Below, piece by piece: positions 1 through 8,188 of a DNA stretch of 64,000 bases. Every line of letters starts with the position of its first letter. Within the stretch, counting starts at the first letter, position 1. This DNA is from Lachnospiraceae bacterium (GTDB taxonomy: Bacteria > Bacillota > Clostridia > Lachnospirales > Lachnospiraceae): assembly GCA_017934175.1 (NCBI GenBank), contig JAGBKB010000061.1:23886-87885 (forward strand). Reading direction: 5' to 3'. Made by a program: the position numbers and the translations under genes. The notes beneath the pieces were generated by a model. That model was not told the origin of the DNA and ran no database searches. It saw nothing but the letters and a program-made list of their open reading frames with translations.

Positions 1-1
1 A

Positions 2-625
2 AGTAAACCGATTATTGTTTACAATGGAATAGATATAAATATTTTTAAATTTAATAATGCATATAGGAATGAAATAAGAAATAAATATAATATCGGCAAT
101 AAATATTTAATAGGAAGTCTTGGAAGATTAAGTTTTGAAAAAAATAACTTTTTTTTGTTAGATATTTTAAATAAAATTATTAAAGTAAATGAAAATGTTG
201 TGTTAATGATTGCTGGGAATGGAGAATATTACGAATCATTACAACAAAAATGTAAAGAATTGAAATTAGATAATAATGTTATTTTTACTGGTAGTGTTTT
301 AGATGCATATAAGTATTATAGTGCGTTTGATATTTTCCTTATGCCATCATTTTATGAAGGAATGCCAGTTACTGCAATTGAAGCACAAATTTCTGGGTTG
401 CAATGCTTAATTTCAGATACTGTTACAAGAGAGTGCAATATTTCGGATATAACTACTTTCATTTCAATTTCAAATATTAAATTATGGGTTGATAGTATTG
501 TTAAAAGTATGAATGAGTTTAATGTAAATACTGTTGATAAAAATAGGATGAATGTAAATGTAGATTTTAATAAATTTGATAGAAGAAGTACTTTTAAAAT
601 TGTTGAGAAAGTTTATAATGATTAA
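2..625 (+). CDS. Glycosyltransferase, GT-B fold (partial, 5' end outside window)
   Basis: The reading frame is open from base 2, so the gene starts upstream of the window; the ATG/TTG-initiated version from base 155 is only its tail. The visible 207 residues are the C-terminal, nucleotide-sugar-binding half of a group 1/4 glycosyltransferase. Near the start there is the typical N-G-I-D segment after the linker and a G-S-L-G-R-L strand; further on comes the E-x7-E motif (FYEGMPVTAIEA). Such enzymes transfer sugars onto lipid or polysaccharide acceptors at the cytoplasmic membrane, usually in capsule or exopolysaccharide loci. The acceptor cannot be told from this fragment. It is followed by a 70-base gap and then hydF, so it probably ends an upstream surface-polysaccharide operon. 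Confidence 0.85.
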   Translation, partial: SKPIIVYNGIDINIFKFNNAYRNEIRNKYNIGNKYLIGSLGRLSFEKNNFFLLDILNKIIKVNENVVLMIAGNGEYYESLQQKCKELKLDNNVIFTGSVLDAYKYYSAFDIFLMPSFYEGMPVTAIEAQISGLQCLISDTVTRECNISDITTFISISNIKLWVDSIVKSMNEFNVNTVDKNRMNVNVDFNKFDRRSTFKIVEKVYND

Positions 626-695
626 GATTAATATTTTAGTTTTATACAATTATAAAAGTAATGATATTTAAATTATTTATATATGGAGGTATTAT

Positions 696-1922
696 ATGGC
701 AGGTTTAAATGAGACAGCAAATGCTGATAGGTTGCATATTGGTTTTTTTGGTTGTAGAAATGCAGGTAAGTCAAGCGTAGTAAATGCGGTAACAAATCAA
801 GAAATAGCAGTAGTATCAGATGTAAAAGGGACTACAACGGACCCAGTTCAAAAAGCAATGGAACTTTTGCCACTTGGACCTGTTGTAATAATAGATACTC
901 CTGGATTTGATGATGATGATAAGTTACTTGGTGAAAAGAGAGTTGAAAGAGCAAAAAAGATTTTAAATAAATCAGACATTGCTGTTCTCGTGGTTTCGGC
1001 TGTGGATGATATCAATAATTATGATAAAGAACTAATAGAAATTTTTAAAAATAAAAATATACCTTATATTGTTGTGTTTAATAAATGTGACTTAATAGAT
1101 GAGAACAAAAAGAAAACTCTTAAAGATTCTGCTAACAACATTTTAAATTCAAATAATATTTTATTTGTCAGTGCTGTTAAAAAAGATGGAATTGAAGACT
1201 TAAAGAATCTTCTTGGCACATTAAAGCCTAAAGATTCTGATAAATCACTGCTTGATGGAATTGCTAATAAAAATGATTTTATAGTTTTAGTTACTCCAAT
1301 AGATGAATCGGCACCAAAAGGTAGAATGATACTTCCACAAGTTCAAATGATTAGAGATGTATTAAATCATGATGCATATGCAATAGTTACTAAAGAAACT
1401 GAACTGAAAACAGTATTAGAAAATGCAGGTAAAAAACCTAATTTCATTATAACTGATAGTCAAGTATTTAAATTTGTTGATAGTATAGTTCCAAGTGACA
1501 TTCCACTTACATCATTTTCAATATTACTTGCAAGATATAAAGGGTTTTTAAGCACTGCTGTAAAAGGAGTTAAGGCAGTAGATTCACTTAAAACTGGTGA
1601 CAAGGTATTAATTGCTGAAGGTTGTACTCATCATAGGCAATGTTATGATATAGGGACATATAAGATTCCAAAATGGTTAAAAGAAAAAACAGGTGCAGAT
1701 TTAATACTTGAAACTTCATCTGGAACTGAATTCCCAGAAGACTTATCTAAATATAAAATGGTTATTCACTGTGGAGGGTGTATGACACCAGATAGAGAAA
1801 TGCTCTATCGTATGAAATGCGCTAATGATGCAAAAATACCATTTACAAATTATGGTATATTTATAGCATATGTCAATGGAATATTAGAAAGAAGTATAAA
1901 GAATGTTCCATTTAATGATTAA
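696..1922 (+). CDS. hydF: [FeFe] hydrogenase H-cluster maturation GTPase HydF
   Basis: HydF is the scaffold on which the 2Fe subcluster of the H-cluster is assembled before transfer to apo-hydrogenase. The 408-residue protein has the expected three parts. The N-terminal GTPase has a P-loop at residues 19-26 (GCRNAGKS), D-T-P-G at 67-70 and N-K-C-D at 129-132. A dimerisation region follows, then the C-terminal cluster-binding set C310-x-H312 and H358-C359-x2-C362. The start is an ATG preceded by GGAGG. It stands alone; HydE and HydG are not in the window. Its client is most likely the hydrogenase encoded at 17005-18738. A bidirectional terminator follows immediately. Confidence 0.97.
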   Translation: MAGLNETANADRLHIGFFGCRNAGKSSVVNAVTNQEIAVVSDVKGTTTDPVQKAMELLPLGPVVIIDTPGFDDDDKLLGEKRVERAKKILNKSDIAVLVVSAVDDINNYDKELIEIFKNKNIPYIVVFNKCDLIDENKKKTLKDSANNILNSNNILFVSAVKKDGIEDLKNLLGTLKPKDSDKSLLDGIANKNDFIVLVTPIDESAPKGRMILPQVQMIRDVLNHDAYAIVTKETELKTVLENAGKKPNFIITDSQVFKFVDSIVPSDIPLTSFSILLARYKGFLSTAVKGVKAVDSLKTGDKVLIAEGCTHHRQCYDIGTYKIPKWLKEKTGADLILETSSGTEFPEDLSKYKMVIHCGGCMTPDREMLYRMKCANDAKIPFTNYGIFIAYVNGILERSIKNVPFND

Positions 1923-1927
1923 AAAAA

Positions 1928-1955
1928 GGGTTCGTAAATATTACGAACCCTTTTT
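1928..1955. terminator. Bidirectional intrinsic terminator between hydF and the yihY-like gene
   Basis: Perfect 10-bp stem (GGGTTCGTAA with its complement) and a 3-base loop, followed by a T run and preceded by an A run, so it can work on both strands. It lies between two convergent genes. Confidence 0.9.
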
Positions 1956-1968
1956 ATTTTATATGTTT

Positions 1969-2913
1969 TTAGTTTTTTATTTGTTTTGAAAGTTCATCAG
2001 ATTTAATTTTCTTTTCCATTTCTATTACACTTTGAGGATATATTGCTTCATTTACACATGCACCTATAAATACAAGATTTATACATACGAATAGCCAAAG
2101 AAGGGCTATAATTAAACCAGTTAGTGAACCATATACATTTTGACTTATAGGGTGTGCTATATAATAGTTAGAAAATAATCTTGAAATAATTAGCCAACTA
2201 AAAGTAGCAAAAACAGAACCATATATATTTTTAAGCATGTGTCTTTGAAAGTTAGAACAACAAGTGTATAATGACATAGTGAGTATTATTAACAAAATGC
2301 TTATAGCAAGATATCTATAACTCAATATTTCGGTAAAGATATTTGTTGCAAATGGGAAATACTGGGTAACATAATTTAAAAACATTTTTCCGAGAACGAA
2401 GAGTATAAGAGTTAGAATTACAGTGGCATAAAGGACAAATATATTTAAAATTGTCATGATTTTTATAAGTGCATAGTTACTTGTTCTTGTAATATAATGA
2501 ACCCTTTTTATTCCCACTATAAAAGCAAAAAGGCAAGTTGAACCAGAAATTAATGCAGTTATTATATTTACATATAATACATTTGATGTAGAAAGTTCAT
2601 TTGCCATATGCATAACATAACGGACTATTTCCAATACATAAGGTATATTTGGAAAGAGAAGATTTATTTGTTTTGCTATATCTTCAGCGTGTATAGATGG
2701 GATAAGTGATATAGTTGAAAACAATAACATAAAAAGAGGTATTGCAGAAATTATCATAAAAAATGAAGTGCTTGCGGCAAATATAGGTAAGTCATTATAC
2801 AAATATAATTTAAATGTTTTTACAACAATTCTTAATACTCTTTTTAATGGATCTGGCAAAGATTTTTCAATGCTATTTTTATACTCTTTGACAGTCATTT
2901 TATTATTTTGCAA
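1969..2913 (-). CDS. YihY/UPF0761 (BrkB-like) inner-membrane protein
   Basis: The 314-residue protein has about six hydrophobic segments and the family's early signature (a juxtamembrane segment leading into L-P-I-F-A-A-S-T-S-F-F, then a serine-rich first helix and P-L-F-M-L-L). Proteins of this family were once annotated as ribonuclease BN or BrkB; the true function of most is unknown, although some are thought to be transporters. The gene overlaps the end of ackA by 11 bases on the same strand, so the two are co-transcribed and translationally coupled. Nothing in the sequence shows a direct functional link to acetate kinase. Confidence 0.85.
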   Translation of the reverse strand: MQNNKMTVKEYKNSIEKSLPDPLKRVLRIVVKTFKLYLYNDLPIFAASTSFFMIISAIPLFMLLFSTISLIPSIHAEDIAKQINLLFPNIPYVLEIVRYVMHMANELSTSNVLYVNIITALISGSTCLFAFIVGIKRVHYITRTSNYALIKIMTILNIFVLYATVILTLILFVLGKMFLNYVTQYFPFATNIFTEILSYRYLAISILLIILTMSLYTCCSNFQRHMLKNIYGSVFATFSWLIISRLFSNYYIAHPISQNVYGSLTGLIIALLWLFVCINLVFIGACVNEAIYPQSVIEMEKKIKSDELSKQIKN

Positions 2914-4096
2914 GTCTTAAAGTTTCTCTTGCTATCATAAGTTCTTCGTTGGTTGGAATTAAAAATACTTTTATTTTTGAATCATCTGTAGATATAAGTT
3001 GCATTTTTCCACGAACATTATTTCTTTCTTTATCAATCTTAACTCCAAGGAATGAAAGATTATTACATATTGCTTCACGAATACTAATATCATTTTCTCC
3101 TATACCTGCTGTAAATGCTATAGCATCACATCCACCAAGTGCAACCATATAGGCACCAATGTATTTACCAATTCTATATTTCATTACTTCCATGGCTCTT
3201 TTAGCACCAGCATCACCTTTTTCATAAGCAAGTTCTACATCTCTACAGTCAGAAGAAATACCACTTAAACCAAGAAGACCAGATTTCTTATTTAAAATAT
3301 TTAACATTTCATTTATATCTATTTTTTCTTTATTGCAAATATATTGTAGAACTGCTGGGTCTACGTCACCAGAACGAGTTCCCATAACAAGTCCTTCAAG
3401 CGGAGTTAATCCCATAGAAGTATCTACACATTTACCACCAACAGATGCTGATATTGATGCACCATTGCCAAGATGACAAACTATAACTTTTGCATCTGGC
3501 TTAAGGTTGCCAAATTTAATTGTTTCTCTTGATACAAACATATGACTTGTGCCGTGGAAACCATAACGACGAATAGAATATTTCTCATAATATTCATAAG
3601 GGATAGCGTATAAATATGCCTTCTCCTCCATACCCATACCAAATGTAGTATCAAATACTACAACATTTTTTTTGCCAGGAGCATTTTTTTCACATGCTTC
3701 TATACCCATAAGGTTTGCAGGATTGTGAAGAGGACCTAAATCAAAACATTCTCTAATAACATCTTTTACGTGATTATCTACAAGAGTAGATTCAGTTAGT
3801 TTTATTCCACCGTGGAGAACTCTATGACCTATTGCAGAAATGTCATCAAGTGATTTGATTACACCATGTGTATTATCTGTCAATGCACTAAACATCGCAT
3901 TTGCTGCATCACTATGGTCTTTCATAGGATTCTCAATTACATAATCATCTTTTCCTGGAACTTTATGTGTAAGTTTTGAACCATCAATTCCTATTCTTTC
4001 TACGAGACCTTTTGCTACAACTTCCTCATTGTCCATATTGATAAGTTGGTATTTTAGTGAAGAAGAACCACAATTAATTACTAAAATATTATTCAT
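2903..4096 (-). CDS. ackA: Acetate kinase
   Basis: AckA converts acetyl phosphate and ADP to acetate and ATP. The 397-residue length is normal for the family. The first phosphate-binding strand (VINCGSSSLKY) is at residues 6-16, followed by H-R-V-L-H-G-G, the catalytic region D-T-T-F-G, the G-F-H-G-T-S-H loop, H-L-G-N-G-A-S and G-T-R-S-G-D. In this organism its substrate is supplied by glycine reductase (acetyl phosphate is the product of GrdC/GrdD), whose genes begin 1.2 kb away. No phosphotransacetylase gene is next to it. Start ATG with AAGGGG just upstream. Confidence 0.98.
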   Translation of the reverse strand: MNNILVINCGSSSLKYQLINMDNEEVVAKGLVERIGIDGSKLTHKVPGKDDYVIENPMKDHSDAANAMFSALTDNTHGVIKSLDDISAIGHRVLHGGIKLTESTLVDNHVKDVIRECFDLGPLHNPANLMGIEACEKNAPGKKNVVVFDTTFGMGMEEKAYLYAIPYEYYEKYSIRRYGFHGTSHMFVSRETIKFGNLKPDAKVIVCHLGNGASISASVGGKCVDTSMGLTPLEGLVMGTRSGDVDPAVLQYICNKEKIDINEMLNILNKKSGLLGLSGISSDCRDVELAYEKGDAGAKRAMEVMKYRIGKYIGAYMVALGGCDAIAFTAGIGENDISIREAICNNLSFLGVKIDKERNNVRGKMQLISTDDSKIKVFLIPTNEELMIARETLRLAK

Positions 4097-4187
4097 ATTA
4101 AACCCCTTATATTGATATTATATGAAAATGTAATCAAACATTACATTGTAAGAACATAAAATTTGACTTTTATTTCATATTCAGTAT

Positions 4188-4216
4188 ATTATAAACTAAA
4201 TAATTAAAAATCGCAA
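4188..4216 (-). promoter_or_regulatory. Likely sigma-A promoter for ackA
   Basis: On the minus strand, -35 TTGCGA (4211-4216) and -10 TATAAT (4188-4193) are separated by 17 bases. This gives a 5' untranslated region of roughly 85 bases before the ackA ATG at 4096. Confidence 0.6.
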
Positions 4217-4286
4217 TACTTGAAATTAAGGTAATATAGTCAAGTTATTATGGGTTAAAAAAATATATGTAAAAAAAATTAAATTG

Positions 4287-4295
4287 TGCTATAAT
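4287..4295 (+). promoter_or_regulatory. Extended -10 promoter placed for a leaderless transcript
   Basis: TGCTATAAT ends 7 bases before the ATG at 4303, so transcription would begin at or next to the start codon. No Shine-Dalgarno sequence precedes the ATG, and the -35 region is poor, as is common with extended -10 promoters. Confidence 0.5.
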
Positions 4296-4302
4296 AGAAT
4301 CT

Positions 4303-4971
4303 ATGAAAGTTGGAGATTATGAATTAAAAACAATAGTTATTCCTATTATGGGGACAAATTGTTATTTTTTAAGTAAAGATAATAATGCTATTTTAGTTGA
4401 TGCAGGAGGCGATGGGGAAATATTATATGAATATATAAAAAATAATGATTTGCACCTTGAGGCAATACTACTTACACATGGACATTTTGACCATATAGAA
4501 GCACTTGATTTATTACATGAAAAGTATAGTGACATACCTATATATGCTTTTTATGATGAAAAAATAGTCATAGAAAATATGACAAATAGTCTTATGGAGC
4601 ATGAGTTAAAAGATAATACGAAAAATTCAATAACTTATTTAAAAGACAATAGTGTATTAAATGCATTAAATCTTACTATAAAACTTATTAGTACCCCGGG
4701 GCATACTGTTGGGTGTTGTTGTTACTATATTGAAGAACTAAAGATATTATTCTCTGGGGATACCTTATTTTGTGAAACCTATGGTCGGACAGACCTACCA
4801 ACGAGTGACACAAAAGCGATAGTTAGAAGTGTCGCAGTGAAACTTATGAAATTAAATGATGATGTAGAGGTATATCCTGGACATGGATTTAGAACAAGTA
4901 TAGGACATGAACGAAAAAACAACGAATTAGTGAGAGATTATGTAATAAAATGGGCGGAAAGTGACAATTAA
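4303..4971 (+). CDS. MBL-fold metallo-hydrolase (glyoxalase II-like)
   Basis: The 222-residue protein has the metallo-beta-lactamase signature T-H-G-H-F-D-H around residues 59-65. A second metal histidine follows in T-P-G-H-T, then the bridging aspartate in F-S-G-D-T-L-F and a final histidine in Y-P-G-H-G. This is the layout of the YcbL/GloB-like hydrolases, which act on thioesters or related small substrates in the cytoplasm. The real substrate is unknown. It is a single-gene unit facing away from ackA. The ATG has no ribosome binding site, and a good -10 box lies directly upstream, suggesting leaderless translation. Confidence 0.88.
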   Translation: MKVGDYELKTIVIPIMGTNCYFLSKDNNAILVDAGGDGEILYEYIKNNDLHLEAILLTHGHFDHIEALDLLHEKYSDIPIYAFYDEKIVIENMTNSLMEHELKDNTKNSITYLKDNSVLNALNLTIKLISTPGHTVGCCCYYIEELKILFSGDTLFCETYGRTDLPTSDTKAIVRSVAVKLMKLNDDVEVYPGHGFRTSIGHERKNNELVRDYVIKWAESDN

Positions 4972-5005
4972 ATATAAAAATATTAATAATTTTATTAAAT
5001 TTCTA

Positions 5006-5034
5006 TTGATTTTATATTATAAATATGCTAATAT
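5006..5034 (+). promoter_or_regulatory. Candidate promoter of the glycine reductase leader
   Basis: TTGATT (5006-5011), 17-base spacer, TAATAT (5029-5034). It lies about 290 bases before trxB and just upstream of the structured leader. Confidence 0.4.
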
Positions 5035-5039
5035 TTGTT

Positions 5040-5305
5040 ATGTAAGGTATAACCTAATATACTAACATAAATTGCAAATTTCTAATTTTTGTCTGGCTTT
5101 ATGCCAAATGAGGGGGAATATGTATTTTAATGATTGTAAAAAGTTAAATGCGGAGAAATATGTTGCATCTAACTACAGAGAGAAAAACAATAGTGTTTTA
5201 ATTTGTTATAATCCTATTTTAAGATTAGGAAATTGTTTAGTTTCGTTTTATCTATAATATTGCCTTTGCTAATTTTGCGAAGGTTTTTTTATTAAAATAA
5301 AAAAT
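5040..5305 (+). ncRNA. Structured leader RNA ahead of the glycine reductase genes
   Basis: This roughly 265-base stretch between the hydrolase gene and trxB holds several small hairpins (for example TGGC-TTTAT-GCCA near 5093-5106 and TCCTA with TAGGA near 5212-5230). It ends in a clear intrinsic terminator at 5263-5290, 31 bases before the trxB start. A terminator directly in front of an operon suggests transcription attenuation. I looked for the glycine riboswitch, T-box and other common consensus cores and did not find them, so the class is unknown. A 61-codon open frame overlaps it, but has no ribosome binding site or recognisable protein features. Confidence 0.5.
5263..5290 (+). terminator. 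Intrinsic terminator in the trxB leader
   Basis: Stem CCTTTGC (5263-5269) with GCGAAGG (5277-5283), one G-U pair, 7-base loop, followed by seven T. Its position inside the leader implies conditional read-through. Confidence 0.75.
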
Positions 5306-5320
5306 TTGTGGAGGTGCAAA

Positions 5321-6259
5321 ATGGCTGATAAATATGACGTAATAATTATTGGTGCAGGTCCTGCAGGTCTTGCAGCAGGTCTTTATGCCGGTAGGTCAAG
5401 ACTTAAAACATTAATTATTGAAAAAGGTCAAGATGGTGGTCAAATAGCAATAACTAATGAAATTGAAAATTATCCTGGAGCAATGCTTGAAGGTGAGTCA
5501 GGACCAAGTCTTATAAAGAGAATGACAGAGCAAGTTGCAAAGTTTGGTGCTGATAGAGTATCAGATATGGTTAAGAGCGTTGACTTAAAAGGTGATGTAA
5601 AGAAAGTTGAATGTGCAAAGGGAACATATGAAAGTAAGGCTGTGATTATCGCTACTGGATGTTTCCCAAAACCAATTGGTTGTAAGAATGAAGGTCAATA
5701 TGTTGGAAAGGGAATTTCATTCTGTGCAACTTGTGACGCAAACTTTTATCAAGACCTTGAGGTTTATGTAGTAGGTGGTGGAGACTCTGCAGTTGAAGAG
5801 GCAATGTATCTTACAGGTTTTGCAAGACACGTAACTATCATTCATAGAAGAGATGAACTTCGTGCTGCTAAATCTATTCAAGAGAAAGCATTTAAAAATA
5901 ATAAATTATCTTTCATGTGGGATACTGTAGTTGATGAAGTTGGTGGCGATGAAATCATGCAATATATGATAGTTAAAAATGTAAAAACTGGAGAGACAAA
6001 AAAGATAGAAGCAGACCCAGATGATGGCATCTTTGGACTTTTCGGATTTATTGGTTACAATGCAAATTCAGAATTATTTAAAGGTGTCATAGATATGGAT
6101 GAAGGTGGAAATATTTTAACTGATGAGAATATGCACACCAATATTCCTGGTGTATTTGCAGCAGGAGATATTAGAAAAAAGAGTTTAAAACAAGTTGTAA
6201 CTGCTGCTGCAGATGGTGCTATCGCAGCAATGCAAGCAGAAAAGTTTATAAATGCATAG
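5321..6259 (+). CDS. trxB: Thioredoxin reductase of the glycine reductase system
   Basis: TrxB passes electrons from NADPH through FAD to the dedicated thioredoxin encoded next door, which reduces the glycine reductase selenoproteins. The 312-residue protein has the FAD motif G-A-G-P-A-G near residue 11, the redox disulfide C135-A-T-C138 in S-F-C-A-T-C-D, and a second dinucleotide motif G-G-G-D-S-A. I chose the ATG at 5321 because GGAGG sits directly before it; an upstream in-frame TTG at 5306 would place the ribosome binding site inside the gene. It is the first gene of the grd cluster and is followed after 27 bases by trxA. Confidence 0.97.
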   Translation: MADKYDVIIIGAGPAGLAAGLYAGRSRLKTLIIEKGQDGGQIAITNEIENYPGAMLEGESGPSLIKRMTEQVAKFGADRVSDMVKSVDLKGDVKKVECAKGTYESKAVIIATGCFPKPIGCKNEGQYVGKGISFCATCDANFYQDLEVYVVGGGDSAVEEAMYLTGFARHVTIIHRRDELRAAKSIQEKAFKNNKLSFMWDTVVDEVGGDEIMQYMIVKNVKTGETKKIEADPDDGIFGLFGFIGYNANSELFKGVIDMDEGGNILTDENMHTNIPGVFAAGDIRKKSLKQVVTAAADGAIAAMQAEKFINA

Positions 6260-6286
6260 TAATTAAATTAATAGGAGGAAAATAAA

Positions 6287-6607
6287 ATGTTAGAAGTTAA
6301 TAAGGAAACATTTGAACCAGAGGTTTTAAAAGCAACAGGAAAAGTATTCGTAGATTTTTATGGAGATGGATGTGTACCATGTGCTGCACTTATGCCACAT
6401 GTTCATGAGTTCGCAGAAAAATATGGTGACAAGATGAAGTTTTGTGCACTTAACACTACTCAAGCAAGAAGACTCGCTATAAGTCAAAAGATATTAGGAC
6501 TTCCAGTTATGGCTATATATGAAAATGGAGCGATGATAGATTCAGTTGTAAAAGATGATGCTACAGTAGAATCTATAGAAGCAATGATTAAGAAGCATAT
6601 TGCATAA
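6287..6607 (+). CDS. trxA: Thioredoxin specialised for glycine reductase
   Basis: This 106-residue thioredoxin-fold protein carries the active site G-C29-V-P-C32 in place of the usual W-C-G-P-C. That variant is typical of thioredoxins encoded in glycine reductase clusters. The cis-proline segment (G-L-P-V) is present. It takes electrons from TrxB and reduces the selenide-linked intermediate in GrdA. It is preceded by AGGAGG and lies between trxB and grdC. Confidence 0.95.
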   Translation: MLEVNKETFEPEVLKATGKVFVDFYGDGCVPCAALMPHVHEFAEKYGDKMKFCALNTTQARRLAISQKILGLPVMAIYENGAMIDSVVKDDATVESIEAMIKKHIA

Positions 6608-6628
6608 TTATATTGAAAGGAAATAAAT

Positions 6629-8164
6629 ATGAAAAGTGTAATTAAAGGAACAGGTTACATATTAGCACATACTCCAGATATGGTTTTCTATAATGGTTCT
6701 ACTCAAACTACAGAACGAATAGTTAATCCTAATAGTGAGTATTTGAAAGAGTTACCAAAGCATTTAAGAAATTATGATCAAGCAGTATCATATTGGCCAC
6801 ACCAAGTATATATTGGTAATAAAACTCCAGAAGAATTAGCAAATACTGAAGAGCCATATTATGATAAAACTTGTGATTGCAAAGAAAGATATGGTAAATA
6901 TGGTGAAATAATACCTGAAGATGAGTTCTACTTACTTTTACAGGCTTCAGATGTTTTTGATTTAGTAATGCTTGATAAAAATTTTGTAAGTAAGACAAAA
7001 GATAAATTTGCAAAAGACCCATATATAGATGAATCAATCGTTAATAGAGTTAAAGAAGGGTTTGACTTAAAAGATATTGAAAAATGTGTAAATGAAGAAC
7101 ACGCTGAAGGCTTATATATAGATTTTAAACTTGTAGGATGTGTAAAGAAAGCACATGATGTTGACCCAAACTTTTCAGCGCACGTAATTCATGAAAATTT
7201 AGTTGCAAAAGCATCATCAGTTCTTGCTCTTATCGCAGGTGTAAAAAATGCTGGTATAAGTAAAGATGATGTTGATTTTGTTATAGATTGCTGCGAAGAA
7301 GCATGTGGAGATATGCTTCAACGTGGAGGTGGAAACTTTGCAAAGGCTGCAGCAGAAATTGCTGGACTTAACAATGCAACTGGTGCAGATACAAGAGGTT
7401 TCTGTGCAGGACCATCTCATGCTATTATTGAAGCAGCATCACTTGTTGCAGCAGGTACTTATAAAACTGTAGCCGTAACAGCAGGTGGATGTACTGCTAA
7501 ACTTGGTATGAATGGTGTAAATATAGTTAAGAAAGGTCTTCCTATCATGGAAGATGTTATAGCAGGATTTTGTATAATCATTTCTGAAAATGACCAAAAG
7601 AACCCAGTTATAAATCTTGACATTCATGGAAAACTTGCAGTAGGTGCAGGAAGTGCTCCACAAAATGTTATAGGTGCTCTTGTTATGGACCCACTTGCAG
7701 AAGCAGGACTTAAAGTTACAGATATAGATAAGTTCTCTCCTGAAATGCAAAATGCAGAAATCATGAAAGCAGCAGCAACAGGTGATGTTGCAGAAGCAAA
7801 CTATAAGATGATAGCAGCACTTGCAGTTAAACGTGGTGACCTTGACAAGGCAGCAGTTGCTACATTCCCTAAAGAAAAAGGTGTTAAAGGTTATGCTCCT
7901 ATACAAGGGCATATACCATCTGGTGTTCCACCAATAGGATATTTTAGAGATGAGATGCTAAAAGGTAAGATGAATAGAGCAATGATTATTGGTAAAGGTT
8001 CTCTTTTCCTTGGCCGTCTTACAAATCTTTTTGATGGTGTATCATTTGTTATAGAGAAAAATGATGGTTCAAAAGATAGTGGAGGAGCATCAGAAGAAGA
8101 AATCAAAGGATTAATCGCCAAGGCTATGAAAGAATTTGCAAGTACACTTTTAAAATCAGAATAA
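6629..8164 (+). CDS. grdC: Glycine reductase component C, beta subunit
   Basis: GrdC and GrdD form protein C, which takes the Se-carboxymethyl group held by GrdA, releases acetyl phosphate and leaves GrdA oxidised. The 511-residue protein has the 3-oxoacyl-ACP-synthase-like (FabH/thiolase) features of this subunit: a conserved cysteine region C-C-E-E-A-C-G-D near residues 217-223, then a glycine-rich G-G-G-N-F segment. Its order trxB-trxA-grdC-grdD and the short spacings place it in one operon. The ATG is preceded by GAAAGG. Confidence 0.96.
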   Translation: MKSVIKGTGYILAHTPDMVFYNGSTQTTERIVNPNSEYLKELPKHLRNYDQAVSYWPHQVYIGNKTPEELANTEEPYYDKTCDCKERYGKYGEIIPEDEFYLLLQASDVFDLVMLDKNFVSKTKDKFAKDPYIDESIVNRVKEGFDLKDIEKCVNEEHAEGLYIDFKLVGCVKKAHDVDPNFSAHVIHENLVAKASSVLALIAGVKNAGISKDDVDFVIDCCEEACGDMLQRGGGNFAKAAAEIAGLNNATGADTRGFCAGPSHAIIEAASLVAAGTYKTVAVTAGGCTAKLGMNGVNIVKKGLPIMEDVIAGFCIIISENDQKNPVINLDIHGKLAVGAGSAPQNVIGALVMDPLAEAGLKVTDIDKFSPEMQNAEIMKAAATGDVAEANYKMIAALAVKRGDLDKAAVATFPKEKGVKGYAPIQGHIPSGVPPIGYFRDEMLKGKMNRAMIIGKGSLFLGRLTNLFDGVSFVIEKNDGSKDSGGASEEEIKGLIAKAMKEFASTLLKSE

Positions 8165-8188
8165 TTAATTTATTGAAAGGAAAAGAGT

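Noticed and set aside
5072..5257. 61-codon open frame before trxB
   Set aside because: No ribosome binding site at its start, no recognisable domain, and it overlaps a leader with hairpins ending in a terminator.
5040..5305. Glycine riboswitch
   Set aside because: The conserved tandem aptamer core is not visible.
7439..7912. 157-codon minus-strand frame inside grdC
   Set aside because: A shadow of the biased codon use in grdC; composition is rich in Cys, Tyr and Phe without any domain.
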